Below, piece by piece: positions 28,201-33,214 of a stretch of DNA of 64,000 nucleotides (its first letter is position 1; each line of letters starts with the position of its first letter). This DNA is from Paracentrotus lividus (Eukaryota > Echinodermata > Echinoidea > Camarodonta > Echinidae). A model generated the notes under the pieces. It was not told the DNA's origin, did not search any database, and was given only the letters and a program-made list of their open reading frames with translations. The stretch lies in assembly GCA_940671915.1 (NCBI GenBank), contig CALNVZ010000174.1, positions 22,330,925 to 22,394,924 of the forward strand. Direction: 5' to 3'. The translations under genes were made by a program, and so were the position numbers.

Positions 28201-30395
28201 GGAATCTTTGTATGGAGAGATCAGCCTCTACAGTCAGTCTGCCTGTTTGTTTATCAGTCTATTCTATATTCAGTGTATCTCACCTGTACAGGATGTAGTT
28301 TGGTCTTAGTGCTTCCGATTCCCTCCACTGTAGTGACTGCAGCACCATGTACAGAACACACTGGGGCAAGACATGCATTCACTGCATAGTGACTGATCTT
28401 GACAGTCAAGAAACAACACCTCTTTATCTCTTGTAACTGTTTATGTATTCGTATTTGCAAGGCCCTGACAGCTACAGGCAACACAGAATATATAAAACAT
28501 TACATACATGTAATGGTTTTCAAAATCTGGATATGAAATATAAGATATCTTGAATAAAGCTAGCAAATTTGCTTGTGAATTTCAAGAGATTCCAGACTGA
28601 CCTATACATTTATAATCATGTTGGCAAATTGAGCTATTTCAATCAATTATGATTTGAATTCTCAGAAAATGTTACTGCATCTCTTTAAGTAACAACCCTC
28701 TAAATGTATTTCATGTTGAATAAACAAATAATTGAGTTATCTTTATTATTCTATAACAACTAACACCCATGGAATTTCAATGGGCTCCAGTAGTAACTGT
28801 TTATTTTTTCAAAGGATACACAATCTTGCTCTTGTCTCTATCATAAGATGAAACCATGACAGTGCAAGCTCCACATCCTCCTTCAGCGCATCCAAGCTTG
28901 GTTCCAGTCAAACCCACTGTGTCATCAGAGGGTCATCAAAGGTCAAGGTTCATAATTCAGTTACTTGCAGGAATACATAACTGTTTCATTCCTGCCCAGC
29001 ACTTTTAAACATACCAATAGGCATTTTATGGCGTTGTCTATCGAGAACAACTCAGAAGTGAATCAAGGTAAAACAAAAAAGACCTAATGAGTGCCATGAT
29101 ACAACAAAATTTATACTCCTTGATTTGAAATTTTCATAAGCTCCAGACCTCTGAACTACTGGTATATTGCCATCATCTCATTTCAATATTCAGCAAGAGA
29201 GGCCCACATGATACATGTATTGTAGCTGGTAAGCTAGTAATTCCATGTTGAGGCAGCCAAGTTATCTGTACAAAGAATCAGTAAACTTTGTTAAATATAA
29301 CATTTATATTGTAGTTTATTATGTTTACAATAGAGCTGGGTTCAGTATCATACATCATGATATATTTTGAAATGTTCTAAATAGGTACATGTTATTTCAA
29401 TAATGGAGCAGGGTTTTAAACTCATAGATAATATGCTGTCAGTGAAATATCTATGTAACCTAGACACACAATGTAGGAACAAGCTTCTTCTAAAAGGATA
29501 CATTTCTTGCGTAGATACACTAATAATGTCATTTCTGGATCAGGACTCTTCTCAATGACCTGCACGCATAAAAGAAAAAAACAAAACGAAACATAAATTC
29601 CAAGTTATATAAGTACAAGTTCATACTCCTTACTAAATTTGATTACCAGAGGTATTTGAAATTTAGAATAAATTATGGAAAGTGATTATTAATTGAAAGT
29701 TTACTCCTGCAATTACAATTTACACTACACTTTTTGATAGGTTTTGAGTTAGATAGATTCTGTTTGCAGAGAACTTTTACAAATATTATCATATCCTACA
29801 TGTACTAATGATTTTCTGCCTCTTGTAAATGAGCAGACAGAAGTGTAATAAAGTGACAGAGCATTGAAAAAAAAGAAGAAAAAAGATCGGTCCTCCATTC
29901 CAAAAGCGCCCTCTATCAATCATGTAAATGACCTAAGCAATTGTGAACCAAGATTGATAGAAAACCAACCTTTTGGAGAGAGGGGCCAAATGTGTTGGTA
30001 AATCCTGAGAAACATACAGGGGGTGTGGATTGTCTGTTTTTAAGCTTTGCTGCTGATGTTTCAAATATAGATGATATCCATTTCAATTTTGTTGTGGTTT
30101 GTTTTTAAATTAAACAGGTTCAGGCTTTCTTTAAAACAATCTTCTCAAATGGAATGTCCATTACATGACAATTCATTATCACCAGAATCTGGATTTATGG
30201 ATACCGAGTGGTGGAAGAAATAAGAAAATTACTGATAAACCCATTTCTAAAATATGTAGGTTTATATCTACATCCAACTGTTTTGAGTAAATATTATGTA
30301 TATTGATTGCTTTTAGTAGCCTTGCTTTCTTGTTCACATACCTTTTTGCCATTGCAGAAAAACAGCAGCACAGAGTTCTTCTCTGCTGTCTCCAT
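1101..30395 (-). CDS. XDH: Xanthine dehydrogenase gene (30 coding exons, 3' end outside window)
   Basis: Molybdo-flavoenzyme oxidising hypoxanthine to xanthine to urate with NAD+ as acceptor, normally a cytosolic homodimer. Thirty GT-AG exons join into 1269 codons with no frame break; the vertebrate protein has about 1258 residues up to the same point. Domain order: N-terminal 2Fe-2S ferredoxin domain ([16 protein letters not shown]), second 2Fe-2S domain ([18 protein letters not shown]), GGCC-rich linker, FAD domain ([21 protein letters not shown]), molybdopterin domain. Residues equivalent to bovine Gln767, Glu802, Arg880, Phe914, Phe1009 and Thr1010 are all present. The exon with the catalytic Glu1261 (AVGEPP) and the C-terminus is not in bases 1-1100 and must lie to the left. 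Aldehyde oxidase is the closest alternative family; the intact NAD-type FAD domain and RREDD, together with Glu802 and Arg880, favour XDH. The exon-intron model is my manual reading, supported by phase agreement at every junction. Confidence 0.96.
1751..1931 (-). CDS. XDH: XDH coding exon 29
   Basis: Residues about 1146-1206: [46 protein letters not shown]. The final Gln is the Gln1194 equivalent near the cofactor. Phase 0 at its end. Confidence 0.97.
2406..2773. mobile_element. MITE with GGCC-A(11)-TTG terminal inverted repeats
   Basis: The left end GGCC + A-tract + TTGTTTGGTTGTCC mirrors the right end GGACAACCAAGCAA + T-tract + GGCC over about 30 bases. Just inside are GACCGACCGACCC blocks on both sides. 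Inserted in the XDH intron between exons 29 and 28. Confidence 0.75.
3013..3046. repeat. (AAT)n microsatellite
   Basis: Uninterrupted run of AAT/ATA triplets in an XDH intron, 50 bases from exon 28. Confidence 0.8.
3097..3149 (-). CDS. XDH: XDH coding exon 28
   Basis: A 53-base exon encoding [17 protein letters not shown] plus AA of a Lys codon finished in exon 29. The acceptor (ATAAAG|GTG) has a poor pyrimidine tract, but frame and homology (VTAAYMDTVSLSATGFYR) require it. Confidence 0.92.
3540..3614 (-). CDS. XDH: XDH coding exon 27
   Basis: Residues 1104-1128, [20 protein letters not shown] then NWDDW, aligned with vertebrate [25 protein letters not shown]. Phase 0 at both ends. Confidence 0.94.
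3793..4050. mobile_element. MITE with AAGGGGGTATCTCAC termini
   Basis: The left end AAGGGGGTATCTCAC is the exact inverse of the right end GTGAGATACCCCCTT. Internal inverted blocks around AGAGAGTCTAGCC and GGCAAGACTCTCT. About 258 bp, in the intron between XDH exons 27 and 26. No open frame. Confidence 0.7.
4237..4461 (-). CDS. XDH: XDH coding exon 26
   Basis: Residues 1029-1103. [33 protein letters not shown] (molybdopterin dithiolene contacts) and [15 protein letters not shown] (substrate pocket wall). The largest coding exon seen, with 75 in-frame codons. Confidence 0.97.
4781..4955. repeat. Degenerate ~20-bp tandem repeat (TTGGTCTA units)
   Basis: Repeated units around a TTGGTCTAAT-like core, spaced roughly 19-22 bases: ACTTGGTCTACC, AATTGGTCTACT, TATGGTCTAATT, TTTGGTCTAATA, CTTGATCTAATG, ACTTGGTCTGAG. 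A related inverted block is at 25852-25925. Confidence 0.6.
5074..5155 (-). CDS. XDH: XDH coding exon 25
   Basis: Residues 1001-1028: [20 protein letters not shown] then TARFLNQ. Contains the Phe1009-Thr1010 pair of the active site. The mammalian Cys992 (ENCWKK) is Arg here (ENRWKK), which matters for XDH/XO switching. Confidence 0.95.
5765..5910 (-). CDS. XDH: XDH coding exon 24
   Basis: Residues 953-1000, [39 protein letters not shown]. The donor is unusually weak (CAG|GTCTGT) but is required by the phase of exon 25 (AG|T, Ser). Confidence 0.92.
6020..6250. mobile_element. Fold-back element A with CTGACGA hairpin
   Basis: Two inverted arms (about 6020-6128 and 6156-6250) share AATTGGG-AGGTCCTTTTCAGGAC and TTCACCTGCTAAT blocks. 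The junction contains CTGACGA, a 6-bp GGTGAG/CTCACC stem and GAAACGTC at 6146-6179. It resembles the ends of Penelope-like retroelements. No coding capacity. Lies in the intron between XDH exons 24 and 23. Confidence 0.5.
6908..7099 (-). CDS. XDH: XDH coding exon 23
   Basis: Residues 889-952. MERA contains the Arg880 equivalent, and [18 protein letters not shown] contains Arg912 and Phe914, which stack against the purine substrate. Phase 0 at both ends. Confidence 0.97.
7241..8008. mobile_element. piggyBac-type MITE, copy 1
   Basis: Flanked on both sides by TTAA (7237-7240, 8009-8012). Termini are CCCTAAAACACCCGGGG and the inverse CCCGGGTGTATTAGGG. TTAA target duplication with CCCT-starting termini is the signature of piggyBac superfamily elements. 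Subterminal G/C runs next to GGGGCCATTAT are inverted at the other end. No transposase frame, so non-autonomous. In the intron between XDH exons 23 and 22. Confidence 0.82.
8396..8570 (-). CDS. XDH: XDH coding exon 22
   Basis: Residues about 830-888: [20 protein letters not shown], then [12 protein letters not shown]. Very high identity to vertebrate XDH. Ends GCT|GTAAGT; the next exon continues VMERA. Confidence 0.97.
8918..9021. repeat. GA-rich microsatellite
   Basis: Imperfect (GA)n/(GT)n tract immediately intronic to the XDH exon 21 donor. Open frames over it are repeat artefacts. Confidence 0.85.
9055..9188 (-). CDS. XDH: XDH coding exon 21
   Basis: Residues about 786-829. [12 protein letters not shown] holds the molybdopterin-binding glycine loop and the Glu802 equivalent that contacts the purine. 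A GA-rich simple repeat (8918-9021) lies just past the donor. Confidence 0.97.
9978..10199 (-). CDS. XDH: XDH coding exon 20
   Basis: Residues 712-785, [15 protein letters not shown]... to [18 protein letters not shown] is a family hallmark and FLSTQ contains the Gln767 equivalent that hydrogen-bonds the molybdenum oxo ligand. Confidence 0.97.
10893..11050. other. GC-rich, CpG-rich island inside an intron
   Basis: A sharp rise in G+C and CpG within an AT-rich intron, e.g. CCGCCTCGCCGAGGCCCCC and GGGTCGGGTCGGGCGCCCG. Small open frames run through it but show no recognisable domain. It could be a fragment of a GC-rich transposon or an internal regulatory element. Confidence 0.4.
12110..12640. 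repeat. Degenerate tandem array (GTACGC...TTACGTACACTT units)
   Basis: About five units, each reading roughly GGCAAACCT, GTTACGCCAAGGTACGC, A-run, TTTTACGTACACTTT, C-rich block. The TACGTACACT marker occurs near 12151, 12286, 12372 and 12516, with a variant near 12593. Unit length varies from about 75 to 145. Further units occur at about 14090-14220. Confidence 0.7.
12840..13830. mobile_element. Large inverted repeat enclosing a GGGGCTGTCCCACT MITE
   Basis: Outer arms (about 12840-13010 and 13605-13830) are inverted copies containing TTTCATCCAGCTGCTC-like, TAGAGTGATAAAATT and GGTTAAGCCAAGTAAAG blocks; a third, direct copy of the arm is at about 11960-12130. Inside, 13011-13606 starts GGGGCTGTCCCACTGGAGG and ends in its inverse, with inner arms around GCGATCGTTGTTGC and CAACTGGCGATC. 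No transposase frame. Confidence 0.65.
13950..14335. repeat. Inverted copies of the GAGGAGGGC...TTTTGCTCCCC block
   Basis: The block AGCCCTCCTC-CAAACAAAG...TTGAATTTTGCTCCCC is present forward at 12637-12697 and 14240-14305, and inverted at about 13958-14032. It is capped by a short palindrome of C9-10/CAACCCAAGTTG/G9 at 14297-14331. The neighbouring units link this block to the 12.1-12.6 kb array. Confidence 0.6.
14709..14744. other. GC-rich hairpin
   Basis: CTAGCTGC-CCCGGCGC, loop ATA, GCGCCGGG-CGCAGCTAG: a 16-bp stem with one bulged base in otherwise AT-rich DNA. It sits between the repeat mosaic and a palindromic MITE and may be an element end. Confidence 0.6.
14754..14935. mobile_element. 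Palindromic MITE (ATAGTG...CACTAT)
   Basis: Arms match over most of their length: ATAGTGTAAAATCTATCGCG against the inverse of GATGGAGCGTTCACTAT, and ACTAAATTATCCC against GGGATAATTTAGT. Centre is GGCCGCAGGCC. In the XDH exon 20-19 intron. No coding content. Confidence 0.65.
15288..15407 (-). CDS. XDH: XDH coding exon 19
   Basis: Residues 672-711, [20 protein letters not shown] then [11 protein letters not shown] (vertebrate VGHIIGAVVADT...YEELPAIITIE). Phase 0 at both ends. The intron downstream of it (10200-15287) is the longest in the gene part seen here and is packed with repeats. Confidence 0.95.
15553..15848. mobile_element. MITE with GTAGTTGCCC termini
   Basis: The left end CAGTAGTTGCCC is mirrored by GGGCAACTACTTTG on the right; GGTTGCCC units recur near both ends. 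About 295 bp in the intron between XDH exons 19 and 18. Confidence 0.55.
15889..16015 (-). CDS. XDH: XDH coding exon 18
   Basis: Residues about 629-671: [19 protein letters not shown], then [19 protein letters not shown], aligned with vertebrate ADDVPGSNITG...DETVFA. Confidence 0.92.
16868..16919 (-). CDS. XDH: XDH coding exon 17
   Basis: A 52-base exon too short to stand out as an open frame, encoding [16 protein letters not shown] (vertebrate ELSLRLVTSTRAHAKI). Identified by phase (GG|T before, AT|T after) and clean GT-AG borders. Confidence 0.92.
17335..17452 (-). CDS. XDH: XDH coding exon 16 (Mo domain start)
   Basis: Residues 573-611. [20 protein letters not shown] matches the conserved entry to the molybdopterin domain (VGRPLPHLAA.MQASGEAVY). 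Ends one base into a Gly codon. Confidence 0.95.
18024..18116 (-). CDS. XDH: XDH coding exon 15 (domain linker)
   Basis: Residues 542-572, [16 protein letters not shown]... to ATQFYQ. Corresponds to the linker between FAD and molybdopterin domains. The segment aligned with mammalian Cys535, Phe549 and the tryptic Lys551 is diverged: SAT is followed by SVHHQQP instead of LLFQKDP, and the one Cys here is offset. Confidence 0.88.
18356..18494. repeat. TTTCAA/TTTTGA hexamer-like simple repeat
   Basis: Imperfect 6-bp repeat (TTTGAT, TTTCAA and variants) abutting the XDH exon 14 donor. On the transcript strand it is a run of AAATTG/GAATTT-type words within the first 140 intronic bases. Confidence 0.75.
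18496..18661 (-). CDS. XDH: XDH coding exon 14
   Basis: Residues 486-541, end of the FAD domain: [19 protein letters not shown] then [12 protein letters not shown]. The donor at 18495 is followed at once by a TTTCAA-type simple repeat (18356-18494). Confidence 0.95.
19545..19729 (-). CDS. XDH: XDH coding exon 13
   Basis: Residues 425-485. [18 protein letters not shown] contains Arg427/Asp428 equivalents; the loop governs NAD+ access to FAD. Continues [15 protein letters not shown]. Ends two bases into a Lys codon. Confidence 0.95.
20276..20382 (-). CDS. XDH: XDH coding exon 12
   Basis: Residues about 389-424 of the FAD domain, including [16 protein letters not shown], which aligns with vertebrate FFPGYRKTLLSPEEIL. 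Phase 0 at its end. Confidence 0.94.
21718..21817 (-). CDS. XDH: XDH coding exon 11 (FAD loop)
   Basis: Residues 356-388, [20 protein letters not shown]. This is the GGNxxTxSPxSDLNP loop that binds the FAD pyrophosphate. Ends one base into a Gly codon. Confidence 0.96.
22415..22491 (-). CDS. XDH: XDH coding exon 10
   Basis: Residues about 330-355, [18 protein letters not shown] onward. Contains the Arg-Trp pair equivalent to bovine Arg335-Trp336, two members of the four-residue cluster that controls the XDH/XO conformation in mammals. Confidence 0.93.
23077..23244 (-). CDS. XDH: XDH coding exon 9
   Basis: Residues about 274-329 of the FAD domain: [15 protein letters not shown], then [15 protein letters not shown]. 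Ends one base into an Asp codon (KHP-D). Confidence 0.93.
23368..23490. repeat. Dispersed repeat copy 2 with inverted ends
   Basis: Ends are inverse of one another (AGTTACAATCAATTGCA and TTGCAATTAATTGTAACT). Interior is similar to 468-600. In the XDH exon 9-8 intron. Probably a MITE. Confidence 0.55.
23898..24039 (-). CDS. XDH: XDH coding exon 8 (FAD domain start)
   Basis: Residues 227-273. [10 protein letters not shown] and [11 protein letters not shown] match the start of the FAD-binding domain, where the KLxxGNTEIG loop contacts FAD. Ends one base into a Gly codon. Confidence 0.95.
24922..25002 (-). CDS. XDH: XDH coding exon 7
   Basis: Residues 200-226, ending [10 protein letters not shown], equivalent to vertebrate TQEPIFPPELL just before the FAD domain. 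Phase 0 at both ends. Confidence 0.93.
25042..25851. mobile_element. MITE of the TGGCCCG-ATTCA family, split by another MITE
   Basis: Termini TGGCCTGTATTCACAAA and TTTATGAATACGGGCCA. Internal inverted arms AATCTGTGGTTTAACTGTGG and AATTAAACCACAGATTTAA, with GCAAATTATGACACAA mirrored by TGTGTCACATTTTGC. A piggyBac-type MITE (25086-25587) is inserted into it, dating this element as older. Confidence 0.65.
25086..25587. mobile_element. piggyBac-type MITE, copy 2 (inverse orientation to copy 1)
   Basis: Bounded by TTAA on both sides (25082-25085, 25588-25591). Termini CCCTAAAAAGACGGAGG and AGTCTTATAGGG. Interior blocks match the reverse complement of 7241-8008, for example the ACGACGCTGCAC block, the TGATTTTGTGTACAAAGTCA block and GAGCAAAAAGTATGATTTCA, but this copy is about 265 bp shorter. 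Confidence 0.82.
26176..26325. mobile_element. Perfectly palindromic 150-bp MITE
   Basis: 47-bp arms beginning TGGCCCGAATTCACAAACG are exact inverse copies, separated by about 56 bases that themselves contain TTAGACCATGGTCTAA. The absence of mismatches suggests recent insertion or gene conversion. In the XDH exon 7-6 intron. Confidence 0.8.
26603..26689 (-). CDS. XDH: XDH coding exon 6 (linker)
   Basis: Residues 171-199. [12 protein letters not shown] then an Asn/Ser/Glu-rich stretch, matching the vertebrate GGCCGGDGNN linker between the iron-sulphur and FAD domains. A longer overlapping frame on the same strand is a shadow; this frame is chosen because it joins exons 5 and 7 in phase. Confidence 0.9.
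27277..27468 (-). CDS. XDH: XDH coding exon 5 (second 2Fe-2S cluster)
   Basis: Residues 107-170. [16 protein letters not shown] and [13 protein letters not shown] supply the four cysteines of the second 2Fe-2S cluster, the one nearest the molybdenum site. Very high identity to vertebrate XDH. Phase 0 at both ends. Confidence 0.97.
27538..27618. repeat. Intronic inverted repeat, arm 1
   Basis: GGTCATTTACATGACTGATA... GGAATGGAGGACC... CAATGCTCT. Its reverse complement is at 29858-29932 with only a few differences. Lies in the intron between XDH exons 5 and 4. Confidence 0.8.
28284..28392 (-). CDS. XDH: XDH coding exon 4
   Basis: Residues about 70-106, [13 protein letters not shown] through [11 protein letters not shown]. 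Contains the fourth cysteine of the first 2Fe-2S cluster (NACLAP) and the conserved VTTVEGIG turn. The acceptor is ATCAG|T; the nearer-upstream CAAG site would break the frame with exon 3. Confidence 0.93.
28820..28916 (-). CDS. XDH: XDH coding exon 3 (first 2Fe-2S cluster)
   Basis: Carries [16 protein letters not shown], with three cysteines of the N-terminal 2Fe-2S cluster (vertebrate Cys43, 48, 51). Begins two bases into a Leu codon and ends with GT of a Val codon that is completed in exon 4 (SKI-V-HYAV). This split decides between competing splice sites. Confidence 0.95.
29502..29559 (-). CDS. XDH: XDH coding exon 2
   Basis: Residues 19-37 ([19 protein letters not shown]) plus one base of a Leu codon. 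Matches the vertebrate VVEKNADPETTLLAYLRRK segment. The donor GTATCC is weak; the same GTATCCTTT follows exon 3. Confidence 0.93.
29858..29932. repeat. Intronic inverted repeat, arm 2
   Basis: AGAGCATTGAAAAAA... GGTCCTCCATTCCAAAAG... CATGTAAATGACCT, the inverse of 27538-27618. Lies in the intron between XDH exons 2 and 1, so the two arms flank exons 2, 3 and 4. Confidence 0.8.
30342..30395 (-). CDS. XDH: XDH coding exon 1
   Basis: Residues 1-18, starting METAEKNS and containing LLFFCNGKK, which aligns with the first strand of the N-terminal 2Fe-2S domain (vertebrate LVFFVNGRK). Donor is AAG|GTATGT. Phase 0 at the end. Confidence 0.93.
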
Positions 30396-30438
30396 GATGC
30401 CTAATTACGAAAGTTTTCCTCAACTTCTTTTCAAATAT
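30396..30438 (-). other. XDH: XDH 5' UTR part of start exon
   Basis: A TAA stop lies in frame four codons upstream of the ATG, so the start is well fixed. A 3' splice site (CTTCTTCTTTACAG) ends at 30439, preceded by a GAA/TTC trinucleotide repeat that acts as a pyrimidine tract on this strand. This implies at least one further non-coding 5' exon upstream (higher coordinates), which I could not locate. Confidence 0.6.
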
Positions 30439-32690
30439 CTGTAAAGAAGAAGAAGAAGAAGAAGAAGAAAAAGGTCAGTCTATTTTCTATAATATTCTTG
30501 ATTATTCCCATTTTAATACAATTTTTTAATAATAGACCCCAATAACAACAACAACCAAAAAAAAAGTAATATCTTCATAATGACAGACTTTTCAACCATG
30601 CCATGAATATGTCCTGAATTTAGTAAGTGTACTCATCATTTTGTCTTGGGAATACGATTCTAAAATCCAATTTGCTTAATCTATTTTATTTAATTTCAAT
30701 ACCAGCTGGTTAAAATTGCTGTTTTCATCAGGGAACATTAGTAATAGGAAGAGCAATGTAATTCTGTTGAATATTGCCGAATATGAAAATTGAATATGTG
30801 TATATTCAATTAATCCAAGATCAAATTTATTTCAGCTGACAAACTAATTAAATATCTTACATGATGTTTGTAAGTGTCATCTCTCCTAAAACTAATAAAT
30901 GCCATTTTTTAAACCAGAATGCCCTCTATGCAGTCAATAGTGAATTTCTATTCTAGTTTTTTTGTCCTATATGGTAAAATTTCACATTGATACGATCCCT
31001 ATTGGTTTAGCATGTTTAACCCCGCTGCCTCCTCCCCCCCCCTCAGGAAAGTTGACCAACACACATACATGCTCATTCCGGATTCTTAGAACTCCCCCCC
31101 CCCCCCATTACAGATTTTTGGGAGGGGAAGCCGCGCCAAAATTACACCCCTGTACAGGCTTTTGGAAGGGAAGGCAAATCAAAATTACCCCTATTACATG
31201 CTTTTGGAGGGAAGCTAGAAAAATCACCCATCTTTCATATGTTTTTGGACCATATTTGGAAACCTTTTAAGGATTGTTATACATATGTGGTATACCTAGG
31301 TCTGAAAATAATATCACAACCACCCCTTTACTAGTAGTTGCACGAGGATAGGTTGGAGAGGATATTCACAGTACTTGGGCCACTGTCTATTCAAATAAAC
31401 CATTTTAATTTTTCTATATAGGGCCTATCATCAGCATTTTTTTTTTTTTCATTATCAAATTCATAGCGAGGTTATCTTGGGTATATCACTGAATAAGTCA
31501 CCTCTCTTCTCATGTTAGCTATTACCCCAAAATTAAAACAATATATATAGTTAACAAATGATACCTCAAATTAAAGGTATTGATAAGAGAAATTCAAAGC
31601 AAAAAAAAATTTGGAAATCCGACCATTCGTTATGGAGTTTATGGTGATTCAAACATACAATTCAATGAACCCATTCTACCGCATATTTTGAGGATCCGTT
31701 ATTGGAGTAGAAATTCCCTATCAGGGGCAAACTATATACTCAAGTTAACTTCTGGTAAGATGAGTACAATAAGAAAGATAATTAAGCGAATTCATTATGA
31801 ATATATAGCTTTAGGCCTATAGGAGGGTTGGGCGAATCTCAACTTTTTTTTTCAAACAAGTTGTTTCTATAGTAAAATTCGACATAGAAACTGAAAATGA
31901 CAATTATTTTGCATACGATGACGTCTTACGTCGCTAAAGGTGCAAAAAAAAACAAAATGGCCGTCAAAATAGCGTATTATGCCCAATTATCACACTTTTA
32001 TATGTATAAACCACTTTTATTGCTTTTTATATGGCTTTTGGTGTCAGGGAACCCAACATGATTAATCCAACATGAACAATCCTACCTAAGTTGACTGTTA
32101 GTGTAGTTTGGTAGTTAGTTTCAGTCAATATCGAGCAAAAATCATCTCATATCAAAATCACTAAATAACACCTAGAACCATACTAGGTACATTTTGGTCA
32201 AAATTGATAAAATTGTCAGATTTGAGCCTTTAAAACCATCAAAATCCATAAAGAAACAAAAATAAAACCGGTTTATACCTATAAAGTGTGTGATGAATAG
32301 GCAAAATACACTATTTTTGGTTTTTTGCACTTTAGCGATGTCAGACATCATCGTACACAAAAATCATTATCATTTTTGGATTCTACATCAAATTTGACTA
32401 AAGAAGTAACTTGTTTGAAATAACTTTTCAGAAAAAGTCATTATTTGCCCAACCCTACTATAGTCTAGCCTGGGAGATTGGGGGGGGGGGGGGAGCCAGG
32501 GGACTGCAGCACTCATTCTTCTCTTCAGATCTGGTTGTTGACCTCGCCAATCTCAATGAAAATTTGCATGCACCATCACCCATATTTAATGTTTTATATC
32601 ATTACTATTTTTGTTTCCTAACACAATATGTATCTTTTTGCTATATTACTTTATATTAAAATACATACTTTCTTTTGTTATTCTAATTAC
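30439..32690. other. Upstream of XDH start: no assigned gene
   Basis: AT-rich with C-run tracts (31035-31110). Presumably part of an XDH 5' UTR intron. Contains a long-arm MITE (31818-32462). An 80-codon open frame at 31580-31822 shows no recognisable domain. Confidence 0.5.
31818..32462. mobile_element. MITE with >120-bp inverted arms (TATAG...AGGGTTGGGC)
   Basis: Left end TATAGGAGGGTTGGGCGAAT, right end the inverse of TATAGTAGGGTTGGGCAAAT. Arms include ATGACAATTATTTTG / AATCATTATCATTTTTG, GATGACGTCTTACG / GATGTCAGACATC and TTATAGGTATAAACC-like blocks. About 645 bp with no transposase frame. Confidence 0.7.
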
Positions 32691-32695
32691 TTTAG

Positions 32696-32779
32696 AGGAA
32701 AGCTGTTAACGCGAACCAGGATCGCATCAAGAAGGTGTGGAGAAGAATTACTGACCCACTAAGAAGAAGATATTTCCAA
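32696..32779 (+). CDS. Candidate terminal exon of an unidentified plus-strand gene
   Basis: A consensus 3' splice site (TTCTAATTACTTTAG) is followed by 27 open codons, RKAVNANQDRIKKVWRRITD then PLRRRYFQ, and a TAA stop. A TAG sits directly before the exon in the same frame, as expected at a splice border. AATAAA follows 41 bases after the stop. G+C is higher than in the flanks. The tail is strongly basic. I do not recognise the family and found no partner exon upstream, so it could also be an exon fossil. Confidence 0.35.
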
Positions 32780-32819
32780 TAACTTTATATATGGCCTCCA
32801 ATAATCTAATATTTGGTTA

Positions 32820-32825
32820 AATAAA
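32820..32825 (+). terminator. AATAAA polyadenylation signal of the candidate terminal exon
   Basis: Canonical hexamer 41 bases past the TAA at 32777-32779. Only meaningful if the exon is real. Confidence 0.3.
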
Positions 32826-32840
32826 TATGCTCTCTTGATT

Positions 32841-33175
32841 AGTCTCAACAATTACTTGGAAAAAAAAAAAAGAAAAGAAAACTATTTTCCTATATTTATA
32901 TCATTTTTTAAAAATAATTTCTTATGTTTTTCTTTTTTTTCTGAATTCATTGTTTTTTTGTTGCTGTTTTTTTTGGTAATGAATATTTTTTGTGTTATAG
33001 TCCAGCAACTGTAGGCCTATATTCATTAACACTGCCCAATTATCTGATTGTTACCGTTATGTTGGCACTATACCTACCCTCCTAAGAGAAAAGGAAAATT
33101 GTGACTGTATAACTTAAAATTAACTGTATATTATTTTAACACATGTTTTTATTCAGCTTCTCTGGCTGCGATCAC

Positions 33176-33214
<39 letters not shown>

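Noticed and set aside
28284..28397. Alternative XDH exon 4 start at CAAG|ATCAGT
   Set aside because: It needs a phase-0 donor in exon 3 that does not exist; GT|GTATCC with CAG|TCAC restores KIVHYAV exactly.
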